From Corynebacterium sp. (lineage in GTDB: Bacteria > Actinomycetota > Actinomycetes > Mycobacteriales > Mycobacteriaceae), in contig JAUMZC010000003.1 in NCBI GenBank assembly GCA_030528295.1, positions 11,419-53,870 on the forward strand: a stretch of 42,452 bases of DNA. Direction: 5' to 3'. A program made the position numbers and the translations under genes. Of the stretch, positions 26,444 through 34,775 are shown in pieces (positions within the stretch are counted from its first letter, which is position 1; each line of letters begins with the position of its first letter). The notes under the pieces are model-generated. The model saw only the letters and a program-made list of their open reading frames with translations, was not told the origin of the DNA and ran no database searches.

Positions 26444-26803
26444 ATGACCACCTCACTGGTGCGAGATCGTCGCCGAAATCCCTACTTTTCAGGGAATAAT
26501 GCAGAGACTGCGGTTGAGAATCGCGTAAAAACTCGTGGTGATTGGGTTTCACTTGCTAAGTGCCGCGATGGGGACCCGGATGCGCTTTTTGTTCGCGGTG
26601 CCGCCCAGCGTAGCGCAGCCGCCATTTGTCGTCACTGCCCAGTACTCCAGGAGTGCCGTGCAGACGCCCTAGACAATCGCGTTGAATTTGGTGTTTGGGG
26701 AGGTTTAACTGAACGTCAACGTCGAGCCTTGTTGAAAAAGAACCCCCACGTAACTAATTGGGCTGAATATCTTTCTTCAGGGGGTGAATTGATCGGTATC
26801 TAG
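26444..26803 (+). CDS. whcA: WhiB-family iron-sulfur regulator WhcA (WhiB4-like)
   Basis: The 119-residue protein has the WhiB cluster ligands Cys40, Cys62, Cys65 and Cys71 (C-X21-C-X2-C-X5-C) and the turn GVWGG (83-87), followed by a basic C-terminal helix (TERQRRALLKK). WhiB proteins hold a redox-sensitive 4Fe-4S cluster; C. glutamicum WhcA is described as a negative regulator in oxidative stress. ATG 26444 follows AGGAGG. It is divergent from the PBP gene, and downstream genes run in the same direction. Confidence 0.93.
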   Translation: MTTSLVRDRRRNPYFSGNNAETAVENRVKTRGDWVSLAKCRDGDPDALFVRGAAQRSAAAICRHCPVLQECRADALDNRVEFGVWGGLTERQRRALLKKNPHVTNWAEYLSSGGELIGI

Positions 26804-26806
26804 CGA

Positions 26807-26812
26807 TACAGT
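26807..26812 (+). promoter_or_regulatory. -10 element before the DUF4177 gene
   Basis: TACAGT followed by exactly 7 bp and ATG 26820, without a ribosome site: a probable leaderless promoter. Confidence 0.45.
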
Positions 26813-26819
26813 AGAGCCC

Positions 26820-26975
26820 ATGACGAAATGGGAATATGCGACTGTTCCGCTTCTTACACATGCTACGAAGCAAATTCTTGATACCTGGGGCGAAGACGGC
26901 TGGGAGCTCGTATCCGTGCTCCCAGGACCCAATCCGGAAAACCATGTGGCCTATCTGAAGCGGGAACTCCAGTGA
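26820..26975 (+). CDS. Small DUF4177-type protein (51 aa)
   Basis: A short gene between whcA and RidA encodes 51 residues starting MTKWEYATVPLLTHATKQIL and containing GEDGWELVSVLPGP, the signature of DUF4177 proteins (WEY...GWELV). Function unknown. It overlaps the RidA gene by 4 bp (GTGA), as the same small protein does in other Corynebacteriales as remembered. ATG 26820 lacks a Shine-Dalgarno and has TACAGT 7 bp before it. Confidence 0.88.
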   Translation: MTKWEYATVPLLTHATKQILDTWGEDGWELVSVLPGPNPENHVAYLKRELQ

Positions 26976-27421
26976 ATAGACTTGAAAAACTCGGTATCCA
27001 ATTACCGGCGGTAGCTGCGCCGGTAGCGGCTTATGTGCCAGCGGTTCGAGTAGGGAACCAAGTATGGACCTCCGGACAATTACCGTTTGTGGACGGCAAG
27101 CTTCCTGCCGTAGGAAAAGTTGGCGACACTATTACCGTCGAACAAGCCGCTGAATTTGCGCAGATTGCTGTAATGAACGCCTTTGCGGCTGTTCATGCTC
27201 TGGTAGGAATTGAAAATGTAAAGCGAGTGCTGAAAGTAACGGGATACGTTGCATCAGCTGAAGGCTTTATTAATCAACCTGCAGTTCTGAATGGGGCATC
27301 GAATGCAATCGGCGATATTTTCGGTGAAGCTGGAGCTCATGCAAGATCTGCGGTTGGGGTGGCTGAACTGCCGCTAGGATCCCCCGTAGAGGTTGAAGTT
27401 ATTGTAGAAATTGCCGACTAA
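26972..27421 (+). CDS. RidA-family protein
   Basis: The 149-residue protein belongs to the YjgF/YER057c/UK114 group (RidA: hydrolysis of reactive enamine/imine intermediates). Visible features are SGQLPFVDGKLPAVGKVG near the N-terminus, the central GIENVKRVLKVTGYVAS and the end PVEVEVIVEIA. An Arg in AHARSAVGV lies where the substrate carboxylate-binding Arg is expected. GTG start overlaps the DUF4177 stop. Positional equivalent of Rv3678c. Confidence 0.9.
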   Translation: MNRLEKLGIQLPAVAAPVAAYVPAVRVGNQVWTSGQLPFVDGKLPAVGKVGDTITVEQAAEFAQIAVMNAFAAVHALVGIENVKRVLKVTGYVASAEGFINQPAVLNGASNAIGDIFGEAGAHARSAVGVAELPLGSPVEVEVIVEIAD

Positions 27422-27445
27422 TCGTCGGATATGACTTACGGGGTC

Positions 27446-27451
27446 TAAACT
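27446..27451 (+). promoter_or_regulatory. -10 element before the MBL-fold gene
   Basis: TAAACT followed by 7 bp and ATG 27459; no ribosome site, so probably leaderless. Confidence 0.45.
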
Positions 27452-27458
27452 AACAAGC

Positions 27459-28274
27459 ATGGAGCATCCTGCTTACAGTCAATTGCGTCAGGTGACGCCG
27501 TCAGCAGCCGTCGTGCTATGCCCTAATCCGGGCTACGCTTCACTCGAAGGAACGAACTCCTGGGTTATTCGTGCCCCAGGAGACCCCAACAGTATTGTGA
27601 TCGATCCTGGCCCTGAAGATGAGGGTCATCTTAATGTCCTGAATGCCCGGGCCGATAACGTTGCACTCGTCCTGTTAACTCACCGTCATTTTGACCACGC
27701 GGATTCTGCGGTACGTTTCCGTCAACTTACTGGAGCGCCAGTCCGTGGGTGGCATGCTGCGTACTGCCGAGGCGGGGAAAAGCTTCAGGCTGGAGAAATT
27801 ATCAAACTTGAGGGTGTTACTCCTCAGGTTGAAGTTGTGCATACACCCGGCCACACTGCTGATTCTGTGTGTTTTTTCATTTGGAGTGGGGAAGCAGGCA
27901 ATTCCACCTTGGAAGGGATTGTTACGGGGGACACCATTGCGGGACGCCACACAACGATGATTTCCGAAACAGATGGTGACCTCGGGGAGTATTTGAACAC
28001 TCTGCACATGCTGGAAGAGCGGGGTAAGGGCGTAACGTTGTTGCCTGCTCATGGCCCTGATAATCCGGATGTTTCTGCAGTGGCACGCAAGTATATTGAC
28101 CGCCGCGAGCAGCGGTTGCATCAGGTCAAAGAAGCTCGTAAGAAACTTGGCAATGACGCTCCGTTGAAGGAAATTGTTGACGAGATTTACACCGATGTTG
28201 ATCCAGTGCTGCGCGGTGCCGCAGAGCAATCAACTCGTGTGACCCTTCGTTATCTCGACGAACATGCCGAGTAG
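27459..28274 (+). CDS. MBL-fold metallohydrolase, LACTB2-like
   Basis: The 271-residue protein has the metallo-beta-lactamase fold: DPGPEDEGH, the metal-binding motif THRHFDHAD, HTPGHTADSVCF, TGDTIAG and LPAHGPD, plus a C-terminal helical region (about 205-271) of the LACTB2 type. LACTB2-like enzymes are zinc hydrolases, some with RNase activity; the substrate here is unknown. The gene corresponds to Rv3677c, next to crp/glxR, and ends at a terminator shared with glxR. Confidence 0.92.
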   Translation: MEHPAYSQLRQVTPSAAVVLCPNPGYASLEGTNSWVIRAPGDPNSIVIDPGPEDEGHLNVLNARADNVALVLLTHRHFDHADSAVRFRQLTGAPVRGWHAAYCRGGEKLQAGEIIKLEGVTPQVEVVHTPGHTADSVCFFIWSGEAGNSTLEGIVTGDTIAGRHTTMISETDGDLGEYLNTLHMLEERGKGVTLLPAHGPDNPDVSAVARKYIDRREQRLHQVKEARKKLGNDAPLKEIVDEIYTDVDPVLRGAAEQSTRVTLRYLDEHAE

Positions 28275-28301
28275 TAGCCGTAGATAGCGGCATGGCCAAG
28301 T

Positions 28302-28334
28302 AAAGCCCCCAAACACGATGTGTCTGGGGGCTTT
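28302..28334. terminator. Bidirectional terminator between MBL gene and glxR
   Basis: AAAGCCCCC (28302-28310) with GGGGGCTTT (28326-28334), 15-nt loop with some inner pairing. A/T runs at both ends suit termination from either side. Confidence 0.88.
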
Positions 28335-28347
28335 GAGTATTGGGCAG

Positions 28348-29031
28348 TTATCGCGCGCGTCGTGCGAGGTGTTCAGTATCCACAATTAGCACGGATTTGC
28401 CTTCCAGGCGGATCCATCCGCGGTGCGCAAATGTTGCCAACGCCTTGTTTACCGTTTCGCGGGAGGCACCGACCAATTGTGCGATCTCTTCCTGGGTTAG
28501 ATCGTGGTTGACACGCAATGCGCCGCCTTCTTGCGTACCGAAACGGTTTGCTAATTGCAGCAGTGTCTTGGCTACGCGTCCAGGCACATCGGTAAAGATC
28601 AGGTCGGCGAGAGAGGCGTTTGTGCGGCGAAGCCTACGGGCAAGAACTCGCAACAACTGCTCGGAGATCTCTGGGTGGTCTGCAATCCATTTGCGCAGCA
28701 TTTCGGAGTTCATGGTGGCAGCCTGAACTTCGGTAACGCACACAGCAGATGAGGTGCGCGGACCCGGGTCGAAGATGGAAAGTTCGCCAAACATGTCTGA
28801 AGGGCCCATCACCGTCAAGAGGTTTTCGCGTCCGTCAGTGGAATGGCGAGCAAGCTTCACTTTGCCAGCGCTGATGATGTAGAGGCGGTCACCTGGTTCA
28901 CCTTCTTCGAAGATGGTGGTGCCGCGTGGGAAGCGCACCGTCTCTAGATCTTGGATTAAGTTGCTTACGGCGACGGGATCGACGCCCTGAAAGATTCCAG
29001 CGCGGGACAGGATTTCCTGTACGGCATCCAC
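28348..29031 (-). CDS. glxR: cAMP-responsive global regulator GlxR (Crp family)
   Basis: The 227-residue protein has a cNMP-binding domain (about 20-115, with [17 protein letters not shown] contacting cAMP) and a winged helix-turn-helix ([20 protein letters not shown], about 178-197). It looks nearly identical to C. glutamicum GlxR as remembered. It binds TGTGA-N6-TCACA and controls many carbon, respiratory and other genes. GTG 29031 follows AAGGAGAT (29037-29044). The upstream region is about 420 bp and includes a half-conserved GlxR-like site. A perfect site lies in this window before the ssd-tad operon. Confidence 0.97.
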   Translation of the reverse strand: MDAVQEILSRAGIFQGVDPVAVSNLIQDLETVRFPRGTTIFEEGEPGDRLYIISAGKVKLARHSTDGRENLLTVMGPSDMFGELSIFDPGPRTSSAVCVTEVQAATMNSEMLRKWIADHPEISEQLLRVLARRLRRTNASLADLIFTDVPGRVAKTLLQLANRFGTQEGGALRVNHDLTQEEIAQLVGASRETVNKALATFAHRGWIRLEGKSVLIVDTEHLARRAR

Positions 29032-29451
29032 TCGTTATCTCCTTATACGGATCACTTAGGTGACGGCTCGAATTGTCCGGGTTGTGCGACCTTGTCAGGA
29101 TGGGTTGAGTATGGGCGCTTCACCGGTCAGTTGGTTCCTTCAAAAGGGAGGTCCTTTACTTAGATCACACTTTACTATGTTATTGGTCACTCAGGGAGTT
29201 AAACAAAGTTCATTGTGTTCCACGAGTCTCGTGGCGCCGGTCTTTGTTTGCCCACTTGTGGCGGTAGATCCCGTGTATACAGGAACAATGCTTGATGGTT
29301 TCAGTTATGGAAGCGTTACAGAACTGAGTCCATAACGAACCTATCGTAGGTGCATGTAAAGGGTTTTCGGCGCGGAACAAGTGCTGTTTCCGTCGCGCCG
29401 TGCGGGGCGTCAGGAAGCGATAAGAATCCTGACGTCCGAGTCTTCAAGGCC
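29032..29451. other. Upstream region of glxR
   Basis: No gene recognised; a 91-codon plus-strand frame here looks random. On the minus strand TGTGATCTAAGTAAAG (29154-29169) shares TGTGA and the central TA with the GlxR consensus but has a poor right half, so autoregulation is only a possibility. A hairpin CGTCAGGA (29408-29415) with TCCTGACG (29427-29434) lies just past the end of the small gene at 29452 and may end its transcript, though no T-run follows. Confidence 0.5.
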
Positions 29452-29568
29452 TTAGACCTCGACGGGGATTTCCTGCGGTTTCCTGGTGCAATAAGACTCG
29501 AAACGCTCCATTTGGATGGCAAATACGGCGAACAAAACTGGGGCAAGAAGTGAGAGAGCTGCTGTCAT
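29452..29568 (-). CDS. Small membrane peptide (38 aa)
   Basis: A 38-residue frame encodes [20 protein letters not shown] as a hydrophobic helix, followed by a soluble tail ending [11 protein letters not shown] 29568 has AGGA about 8 bases upstream. It lies divergently 46 bp from nth and upstream of glxR, the place of the small membrane gene Rv3675 in M. tuberculosis, although that protein is longer. Function unknown. Confidence 0.65.
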   Translation of the reverse strand: MTAALSLLAPVLFAVFAIQMERFESYCTRKPQEIPVEV

Positions 29569-29601
29569 AGTGCTAATCCTAGTCTTATTTGAGGTTCCTA
29601 T

Positions 29602-29607
29602 TACAGT
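29602..29607 (+). promoter_or_regulatory. -10 element before nth
   Basis: TACAGT followed by 7 bp and ATG 29615; no ribosome site, so probably a leaderless promoter of the nth operon. Confidence 0.45.
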
Positions 29608-29614
29608 TACGGGT

Positions 29615-30379
29615 ATGACAAAGCGTGATAAATCACAGGAAGAATCCAGGCTCGGAAAGGTTCGTCGGGCACGACGAATCAATCGAGCGCTGGCAATAGG
29701 CTTCCCGAACGCGCATTGTGAATTGGACTTTACAAACGCATTGGAACTTACGGTTGCAACGGTCCTGAGTGCTCAATGCACGGATGTGCGTGTAAATCAA
29801 GTCACGCCCGCACTTTTCGCACGCTATCAAACGGCTGCAGATTATGCGTTCGCGAATCCGGAAGAACTTGAGGAATATATACGTCCAACAGGTTTCTACC
29901 GAGCAAAGGCCAAGAATCTCATAGGGATGGGCCAAATGCTGGAATCAGAGTTTAAGGGCGTTGTTCCCCGGAAGTTGGAGGATTTAGTTCGATTACCGGG
30001 GGTAGGGCGTAAAACGGCGAACGTTGTGCTGGGTAATGCATTCGATGTGCCTGGGCTGACTGTGGATACCCACTTCGGACGTATTGTGCGTCGCCTGGGG
30101 CTTACCACCCATGAGGATCCGCTGAAGGTGGAGGAAGATATCGCGGCGCTGATCGAGCGGAAAGAATGGACGATGTTTTCCCATCGCGTGATTTTTCTGG
30201 GACGTCGGGTTTGTCACAGCAGGAAAGCAGCCTGTGGTGCGTGTTTTATTTCAAAGGATTGCCCAAGTTTCGGTTACGCTGGTCCCGCTGACCCTGACAC
30301 TGCCGCGAAATTAGTGAAGGGGGATGACCGGGAATACTTATTGGAACTAGCTGGAGTAACGAATGAATCGAAGCGCTAA
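29615..30379 (+). CDS. nth: Endonuclease III (DNA glycosylase/AP lyase)
   Basis: Removes oxidised pyrimidines and cleaves at abasic sites. The 254-residue protein has the helix-hairpin-helix [13 protein letters not shown] with catalytic Lys133, catalytic Asp151 (VDTHFGRI) and the 4Fe-4S ligands Cys200, Cys207, Cys210 and Cys216 (C-X6-C-X2-C-X5-C). ATG 29615 is preferred over an upstream in-frame ATG at 29516, which would add a non-homologous stretch overlapping the divergent small gene. It overlaps the next gene by 17 bp. Confidence 0.96.
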   Translation: MTKRDKSQEESRLGKVRRARRINRALAIGFPNAHCELDFTNALELTVATVLSAQCTDVRVNQVTPALFARYQTAADYAFANPEELEEYIRPTGFYRAKAKNLIGMGQMLESEFKGVVPRKLEDLVRLPGVGRKTANVVLGNAFDVPGLTVDTHFGRIVRRLGLTTHEDPLKVEEDIAALIERKEWTMFSHRVIFLGRRVCHSRKAACGACFISKDCPSFGYAGPADPDTAAKLVKGDDREYLLELAGVTNESKR

Positions 30380-30914
30380 GTGGTCAATCATTGGCGCTAT
30401 TATTCTCACGGTGTGCATCGTGGCTGCTGTCCCCATGTTGTTGCGCACCGTAAACGACGCAGGCGAACCTGAGGCGAGCACGGCGTCGATAAGCATTGAG
30501 CAGCGCCCAGATTGCGCGGGGGACTTCCCGGTGGATTTGCCGTGCCTGGGCGGTGAGCGTATCGACGCCGCGGCAAAGGTCACCGTGGTCAACGTATGGG
30601 CGTGGTGGTGCGAACCATGCAGGGACGAACTACCCATTTTGGAGGAGTATCAAAAAGCCTATCCCGACTACCGAGTAATCGGTGTTCACGCTGATAAAAA
30701 CGCCGCAAACGGCGCCGCAATGCTGAACGATCTGGGCGTCGATATGCCATCCTTCCAAGACGACACTGGCATATTCGCGGGTACGCTCGGGTTACCAGGG
30801 GTAGTACCCGTGACGGTCGTGCTGCGTGAAGACGGCACCACCGCAGCCGTACTACCGCAAGTATTCACCAGCCGCGAAGAACTCGAGCATGCAGTGGAGG
30901 AGGCCCTACAGTGA
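30363..30914 (+). CDS. Membrane-anchored TlpA-like thiol-disulfide protein
   Basis: The 183-residue protein has an N-terminal membrane anchor (about 8-28) and an extracytoplasmic thioredoxin fold with active site WCEPC (Cys83, Cys86) and cis-Pro region GVVPVTVVL. Two extra Cys (51 and 61) precede the core strand. It may reduce or isomerise exported proteins or assist cytochrome c maturation. ATG 30363 lies within nth with GGAG upstream. Its stop overlaps the NUDIX start (GTGA). Equivalent of Rv3673c. Confidence 0.92.
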   Translation: MNRSAKWSIIGAIILTVCIVAAVPMLLRTVNDAGEPEASTASISIEQRPDCAGDFPVDLPCLGGERIDAAAKVTVVNVWAWWCEPCRDELPILEEYQKAYPDYRVIGVHADKNAANGAAMLNDLGVDMPSFQDDTGIFAGTLGLPGVVPVTVVLREDGTTAAVLPQVFTSREELEHAVEEALQ

Positions 30915-31633
30915 CAGACATTCCCGGCCACAACACCGACCTGCGCCCCGAAAAAGCACCCGTGTGGATGCGCCGGCTTGTCGACACCGTACACTCCGGC
31001 ACCTTCCACCAATCCCTCAGCGAGCGCGCCCGCGCCCGCGGCACCGACCGAAGCCGCCAGGCCGCCGTGCTCGTACTCTTCGCAGGCACCGAAACTTCCG
31101 CCACCCTGCCGAACGACGCCGCCGTACTTCTAACGCACCGTTCACCCACACTCCGCTCACATTCCGGGCAGGTGGCATTCCCCGGTGGCCGCCTGGATGT
31201 CACCGATGCCAACCCCGTAGACTGCGCGCTGCGCGAAGCCTGGGAGGAAACCGGGTTGGATCGCCGCAGCGTCACCCCATTAGCCCAACTCGACGAAGTG
31301 CATATCCGAGCAACCGGATACCCAGTGCACCCGATCGTTGGCCACTGGCACACCCGAACACCTGTTGGTGTTGTTCGTCCGGAGGAAGCTGACGAAGTGT
31401 TCGATGTTCCGGTGCTCAGCCTGATCGATCCCGCAAACCGATTCACCGTTGGCTGGGGCAGCTGGACGGGGCCCGCGTTCCGCATCAACGATTACGTAAT
31501 TTGGGGCTTTACCGGCGGATTGTTGGCAGCCGCCTTACATCAAGCCGGCTGGGAAGAACCCTGGGATAAAGATACCGTCCACAACCTCCGCGATACACTG
31601 TCCAAGTCACGAAACAACGAGAGGATCGCCTAA
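30911..31633 (+). CDS. NUDIX hydrolase, CoA pyrophosphatase-like
   Basis: The 240-residue protein carries the UPF0035-type segment LRSHSGQVAFPGGRLD followed by the Nudix box end ALREAWEETGLD, typical of CoA/ADP-ribose-type pyrophosphatases (NUDT7/YeaB-like). It would hydrolyse the diphosphate of CoA or related compounds. GTG 30911 overlaps the previous stop; the next gene starts directly after its stop. Equivalent of Rv3672c. Confidence 0.9.
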   Translation: MTDIPGHNTDLRPEKAPVWMRRLVDTVHSGTFHQSLSERARARGTDRSRQAAVLVLFAGTETSATLPNDAAVLLTHRSPTLRSHSGQVAFPGGRLDVTDANPVDCALREAWEETGLDRRSVTPLAQLDEVHIRATGYPVHPIVGHWHTRTPVGVVRPEEADEVFDVPVLSLIDPANRFTVGWGSWTGPAFRINDYVIWGFTGGLLAAALHQAGWEEPWDKDTVHNLRDTLSKSRNNERIA

Positions 31634-32815
31634 ATGCTTGTGGATCTCGCGATCTTCCTTGGCGTTATTTTCGCACTCGTGAGCGGGTGGCGGCAGGGTG
31701 CGCTCACCTCCGTACTCAGCACGGTAGGTGTGGTCGCCGGGCTCATCATCGGCGCCTCCCTCGCCCCCTTCGCGATGGGATACACCAACCACACCGCCCT
31801 CCGATTCCTCCTGGCCATAGGCATTATGATCTTCTTCCTCGGCTTGGGAAACATGGTGGGCGGCATCGCAGGGAGTGCGCTCCGTAACGGCATGGTCGTG
31901 AAATCCTTCCGACAGGTGGACTCCGCTGTAGGGTCCGTATTCCAAGCGTTCGCCACACTGGTTGTGGTCTGGCTCATGGCGGCTCCCCTTGCCACCAGCG
32001 CACCGGAACGAATCTCCAGCGAAATACGCAGTTCAAAGGCGTTATCCTTTGTGGACGGCTTCATGCCCCCATTCCTGGATAGCCTCCCGGCCCGCATCGC
32101 GGCGATGCTCAACGAATCTGGTTTGCCGCCGCTTATTTCGCCGTTCTACCAGCCCAATGGTGTGGAGGTTGAGGCGCCGGATATCCAGGTCCAAGACGTT
32201 GCGCTTGTTGAACGCCTGCGCCCAAGCGTGATCCACGTAATGTCCGATGCCACGCAGTGCAGCCGGCGGCTCATGGGCTCTGGTTTCGTTGCAGCTGACG
32301 ACTATGTGATCACGAACGCCCATGTGGTTGCAGGCGCCGATACCGTCCGATTGGACACCGTGATAGGTGTTCGAACAGCCGAAGTTGTGTTCTTCGATCC
32401 CGCTGAGGATATCGCCGTGCTCCACAGCCCGGATCTCGGCCTGAAACCTTTGAACTGGTCCGCAAAACCCGCTGATACCGGCCAAGACAGCATCGTGATG
32501 GGATTCCCGGAATCCGGTCCTTTTGAGGCCGCCCCGGCGCGTGTCCGAGAGGAAATTACAGTCAATGGTCCGGACATTTATGCGAGCGGAATGACGCAGC
32601 GGCAGGCATATACGGTTCGCGGGAGTATTCGACAAGGCAATTCCGGTGGCCCGATGGTCGACCTTCAGGGCGATGTTCTGGGCGTGGTCTTCGGTGCCGC
32701 CATCGACGACACCGACACGGGCTACGTGCTCACCGCCACCGAGGTTCAGAACAAGATTGGCCCCATCCAGAATCTGCTCTCGCCTGTGGACACTCAGTCT
32801 TGCGTAGCTAAATAA
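31634..32815 (+). CDS. marP: Membrane-bound serine protease MarP (CvpA-trypsin fusion)
   Basis: The 393-residue protein has an N-terminal CvpA-like domain with four membrane helices (about 1-120), then an extracytoplasmic chymotrypsin-like protease with His230 (TNAHVV), Asp259 (EDIAVL) and Ser337 (GNSGGP). Cys209 and Cys390 match the disulfide known in M. tuberculosis MarP (Rv3671c), which is needed for acid resistance. Last gene of the nth operon; ATG 31634 is immediately after the NUDIX stop codon. Confidence 0.95.
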   Translation: MLVDLAIFLGVIFALVSGWRQGALTSVLSTVGVVAGLIIGASLAPFAMGYTNHTALRFLLAIGIMIFFLGLGNMVGGIAGSALRNGMVVKSFRQVDSAVGSVFQAFATLVVVWLMAAPLATSAPERISSEIRSSKALSFVDGFMPPFLDSLPARIAAMLNESGLPPLISPFYQPNGVEVEAPDIQVQDVALVERLRPSVIHVMSDATQCSRRLMGSGFVAADDYVITNAHVVAGADTVRLDTVIGVRTAEVVFFDPAEDIAVLHSPDLGLKPLNWSAKPADTGQDSIVMGFPESGPFEAAPARVREEITVNGPDIYASGMTQRQAYTVRGSIRQGNSGGPMVDLQGDVLGVVFGAAIDDTDTGYVLTATEVQNKIGPIQNLLSPVDTQSCVAK

Positions 32816-32853
32816 CTCACCACCGCAGGGTGTTGTGCTCTGCCGGTGGTGAG
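32816..32853 (+). terminator. Hairpin after marP
   Basis: CTCACCACCG (32816-32825) with CGGTGGTGAG (32844-32853), 18-nt loop, starting directly at the marP stop. No T-run follows, so termination is less certain. Confidence 0.6.
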
Positions 32854-32862
32854 CCCGCCGCG

Positions 32863-33200
32863 TTGAATTGAGTGCAATTGGTTACCTGGGTTTTGTCGCC
32901 AAATACACCATGTTGTGGGCAATTGGTGTAAAAAGCGACATTGTTTATGGATCCATCACGGCCCAGCGCTCACGACCCTAGCTTTTCGACGCCGCGCCCG
33001 CCTCTGCCTGCACTCTCAGCGCTGCTGATGTGCGCGCCGTCGAGAAGCATTGAATTGCGTACAATTGGTTACTTGGGTTTTGTCGCCGAAAACACCATCT
33101 TGTGCCCAATTGGTGTAAAAAGCGACACCGAACCCCTTCTGGTGCCAAAGTTTTGTCGCCAAATACACCAATTGGACACAACTTGGTGTAAAAAGCGACA
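32863..33200. repeat. Second palindrome cluster (three 47-bp units)
   Basis: Three 47-bp imperfect palindromes with ends TGTCGC and GCGACA lie at 32894-32940, 33081-33127 and 33154-33200; inner arms are ACACCA and TTGGTGT. The first two sit in a 78-bp direct repeat (32863-32940 and 33050-33127, beginning TTGAATTG). GCTTTTCGACGCCGCGCCC (32981-32999) and CCGTCGAGAAGC (33037-33048) also occur in the 21.5-kb repeat region. No gene is seen between marP and 33323. Confidence 0.9.
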
Positions 33201-33322
33201 TTATTTATGATTGTATCTCCACCTCGCATGGCGGGACTCCTTGAGTGCGCTGCGAGCATGGATTTTTGGGCCCCTCAGGCCTCAGGGGTCACATCAGCCC
33301 CAACCCAACCAACCCCAACCCC

Positions 33323-34192
33323 CTACAACGAGCGCAAGTAACGCACGATAACGTCGGTGAATTCAGTGGGGTGCTCGACCTGCGGTAATAGAGTTCCAGG
33401 GGCGAAGCTGTCGGGGATGGAAAGTGCGCTGACTTGGCTTGTGGTGCGTGTGGCGGCGCGTCGGAGGAGATGCTTCCAGCGTTGCTGGTTGTTGTGGAGG
33501 ATGAGCACGGGGCAGTGTGCTTTGGCGGAGAACCAGCTGGCGGGCACCCACCGGTAGGTGAGCTTTGTGTTTTTCAGGATGATGGAGTTGGCTTTTTCGT
33601 GGCTGCCAGCGAGTCGATAAAGCTCCATGTAGTTGGAAACACGCTGGTCAGAGTCGCTGTCTCGGCGAGTGAATGTAAGTGGTTGTAGCGGCTGTCGAAC
33701 GAGTTGTTCGGTTGGCCATCGTAGAAGTTCGCCGGTGTAAAGCCAGGGGCGTGCGGCGATTGCGCGCCGGAGGTCGGTGGGGTGGATGGCGTTGAGGGTG
33801 ATGAGGGTGCGGACGCGTTTGGGTTGGGCGGCGGCGAGTGCCCAGGCGATGCTTCCGCCGGTGCCGTTGCCAATGATTATGGCGTCGCTGTGGCCGAGGG
33901 CGCGGATGGTTCCAGAGGAGTCGCCAACGGCATGGCGTATTTCATACCCTGTTGGGGGCCGGTCGGAGAGTCCGTAGCCGCGGAATGAGAGGGCGCATGC
34001 TCGGTATCCGGCGTCGGCGAGGAGGGGGAGGATGTGCTGGTATTCGAACCATCCGCTGGCGGAGCTGTGGAGGAGGAGGGCCAGCGGGGCGTTGGGGTCG
34101 CCGCAGATGGCGGCATGTAAGCGTAGGCCCCTAGTGTGAACGAATGTGTGTTCGTAGGGGCCGGGTACTGCAAGGTCGGTTAGGGGTGGCAC
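33323..34192 (-). CDS. Alpha/beta-hydrolase fold protein, epoxide-hydrolase-like but lacking the nucleophile
   Basis: The 289-residue protein aligns by eye with epoxide-hydrolase-type alpha/beta hydrolases: YRACALSFRGYGLSDRPP, IIIGNGTGGSIAW (nucleophile elbow) and EHPTEFTDVIVRYL near the end. However, the elbow reads G-N-G-T-G, with Gly where Asp or Ser should be, and the oxyanion-hole HG is LLLHSSASG. It may be a non-catalytic or altered-function member. Positional equivalent of ephE (Rv3670) beside marP. GTG 34192 follows GAGGTGG. Upstream is the holin-like membrane gene in the same direction. Confidence 0.85.
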   Translation of the reverse strand: MPPLTDLAVPGPYEHTFVHTRGLRLHAAICGDPNAPLALLLHSSASGWFEYQHILPLLADAGYRACALSFRGYGLSDRPPTGYEIRHAVGDSSGTIRALGHSDAIIIGNGTGGSIAWALAAAQPKRVRTLITLNAIHPTDLRRAIAARPWLYTGELLRWPTEQLVRQPLQPLTFTRRDSDSDQRVSNYMELYRLAGSHEKANSIILKNTKLTYRWVPASWFSAKAHCPVLILHNNQQRWKHLLRRAATRTTSQVSALSIPDSFAPGTLLPQVEHPTEFTDVIVRYLRSL

Positions 34193-34228
34193 GGCAACTC
34201 ACCACCTCGTTAATAAGTCAAGGGCGGG

Positions 34229-34726
34229 TTAGCTGTACATGCCGCCAGTGCGGGACTCGAGTTTCTTTTGGGTGTCGCCGCTCACCAGTCCTTTGAGTTC
34301 GTTTACGGACTCGATAGTCTTTTTCGGCGGACCGACTTTCTTGATCTTTTTAAAGCCAATCAAGGCGAGCACGGCAGCTATGACCAGCATAAAGAGGAAG
34401 ACGATAAGGAACGCGGCCCAGCGGTAAAGCCAGAGGTCCAATAGCTCTGCTACGAAGAAGAAAAAGAAGAATGAGCTATAAAGGGCGACGGTCCCGGCGA
34501 CGCCGAACAGTCCGCCACCGATGGCGCCCTTCTTGGCTTCTTGGGTAATTTCGGCTTTGGCTAATTCTAATTCCGCACGGAAGAGATTGGACATTTGTGC
34601 GGTTGCGTCGCTGACTAGGGTGCCGAGGGATCCCGAGCGGGAGTCGGCGTCTGAGAGCGGAATCTCGTTCACACGTGGGCTAAAGTGATCGTTGCCGTCG
34701 GTGAATAGGCCGGGGTTGTTGCTCAC
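34229..34726 (-). CDS. Phage_holin_3_6/DUF1469-type membrane protein
   Basis: The 165-residue protein has a polar N-terminus, an amphipathic helix (MSNLFRAELELAKAEITQEA) and two adjacent membrane helices (about 70-95, 100-124) with an unusual run of six Phe. A basic, Lys-rich C-terminus follows. This is the layout of the actinobacterial DUF1469 (Rv3669-like) proteins; the name holin is by fold only. GTG 34726 follows GGAGG. Probably co-transcribed with the alpha/beta hydrolase gene 36 bp downstream. Confidence 0.87.
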   Translation of the reverse strand: MSNNPGLFTDGNDHFSPRVNEIPLSDADSRSGSLGTLVSDATAQMSNLFRAELELAKAEITQEAKKGAIGGGLFGVAGTVALYSSFFFFFFVAELLDLWLYRWAAFLIVFLFMLVIAAVLALIGFKKIKKVGPPKKTIESVNELKGLVSGDTQKKLESRTGGMYS

Positions 34727-34775
34727 TGTTCGTTATCCTCCAGGAATTTGTATACCAGTCACGTCTTATCGTGCC

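Noticed and set aside
29050..29066. TCAC-N4-GTGA dyad close to glxR as a GlxR site
   Set aside because: The half-sites face the wrong way and spacing differs from TGTGA-N6-TCACA.
29060..29335. 91-codon plus-strand frame upstream of glxR
   Set aside because: No motif and no ribosome site; the region is better explained as the glxR upstream region.
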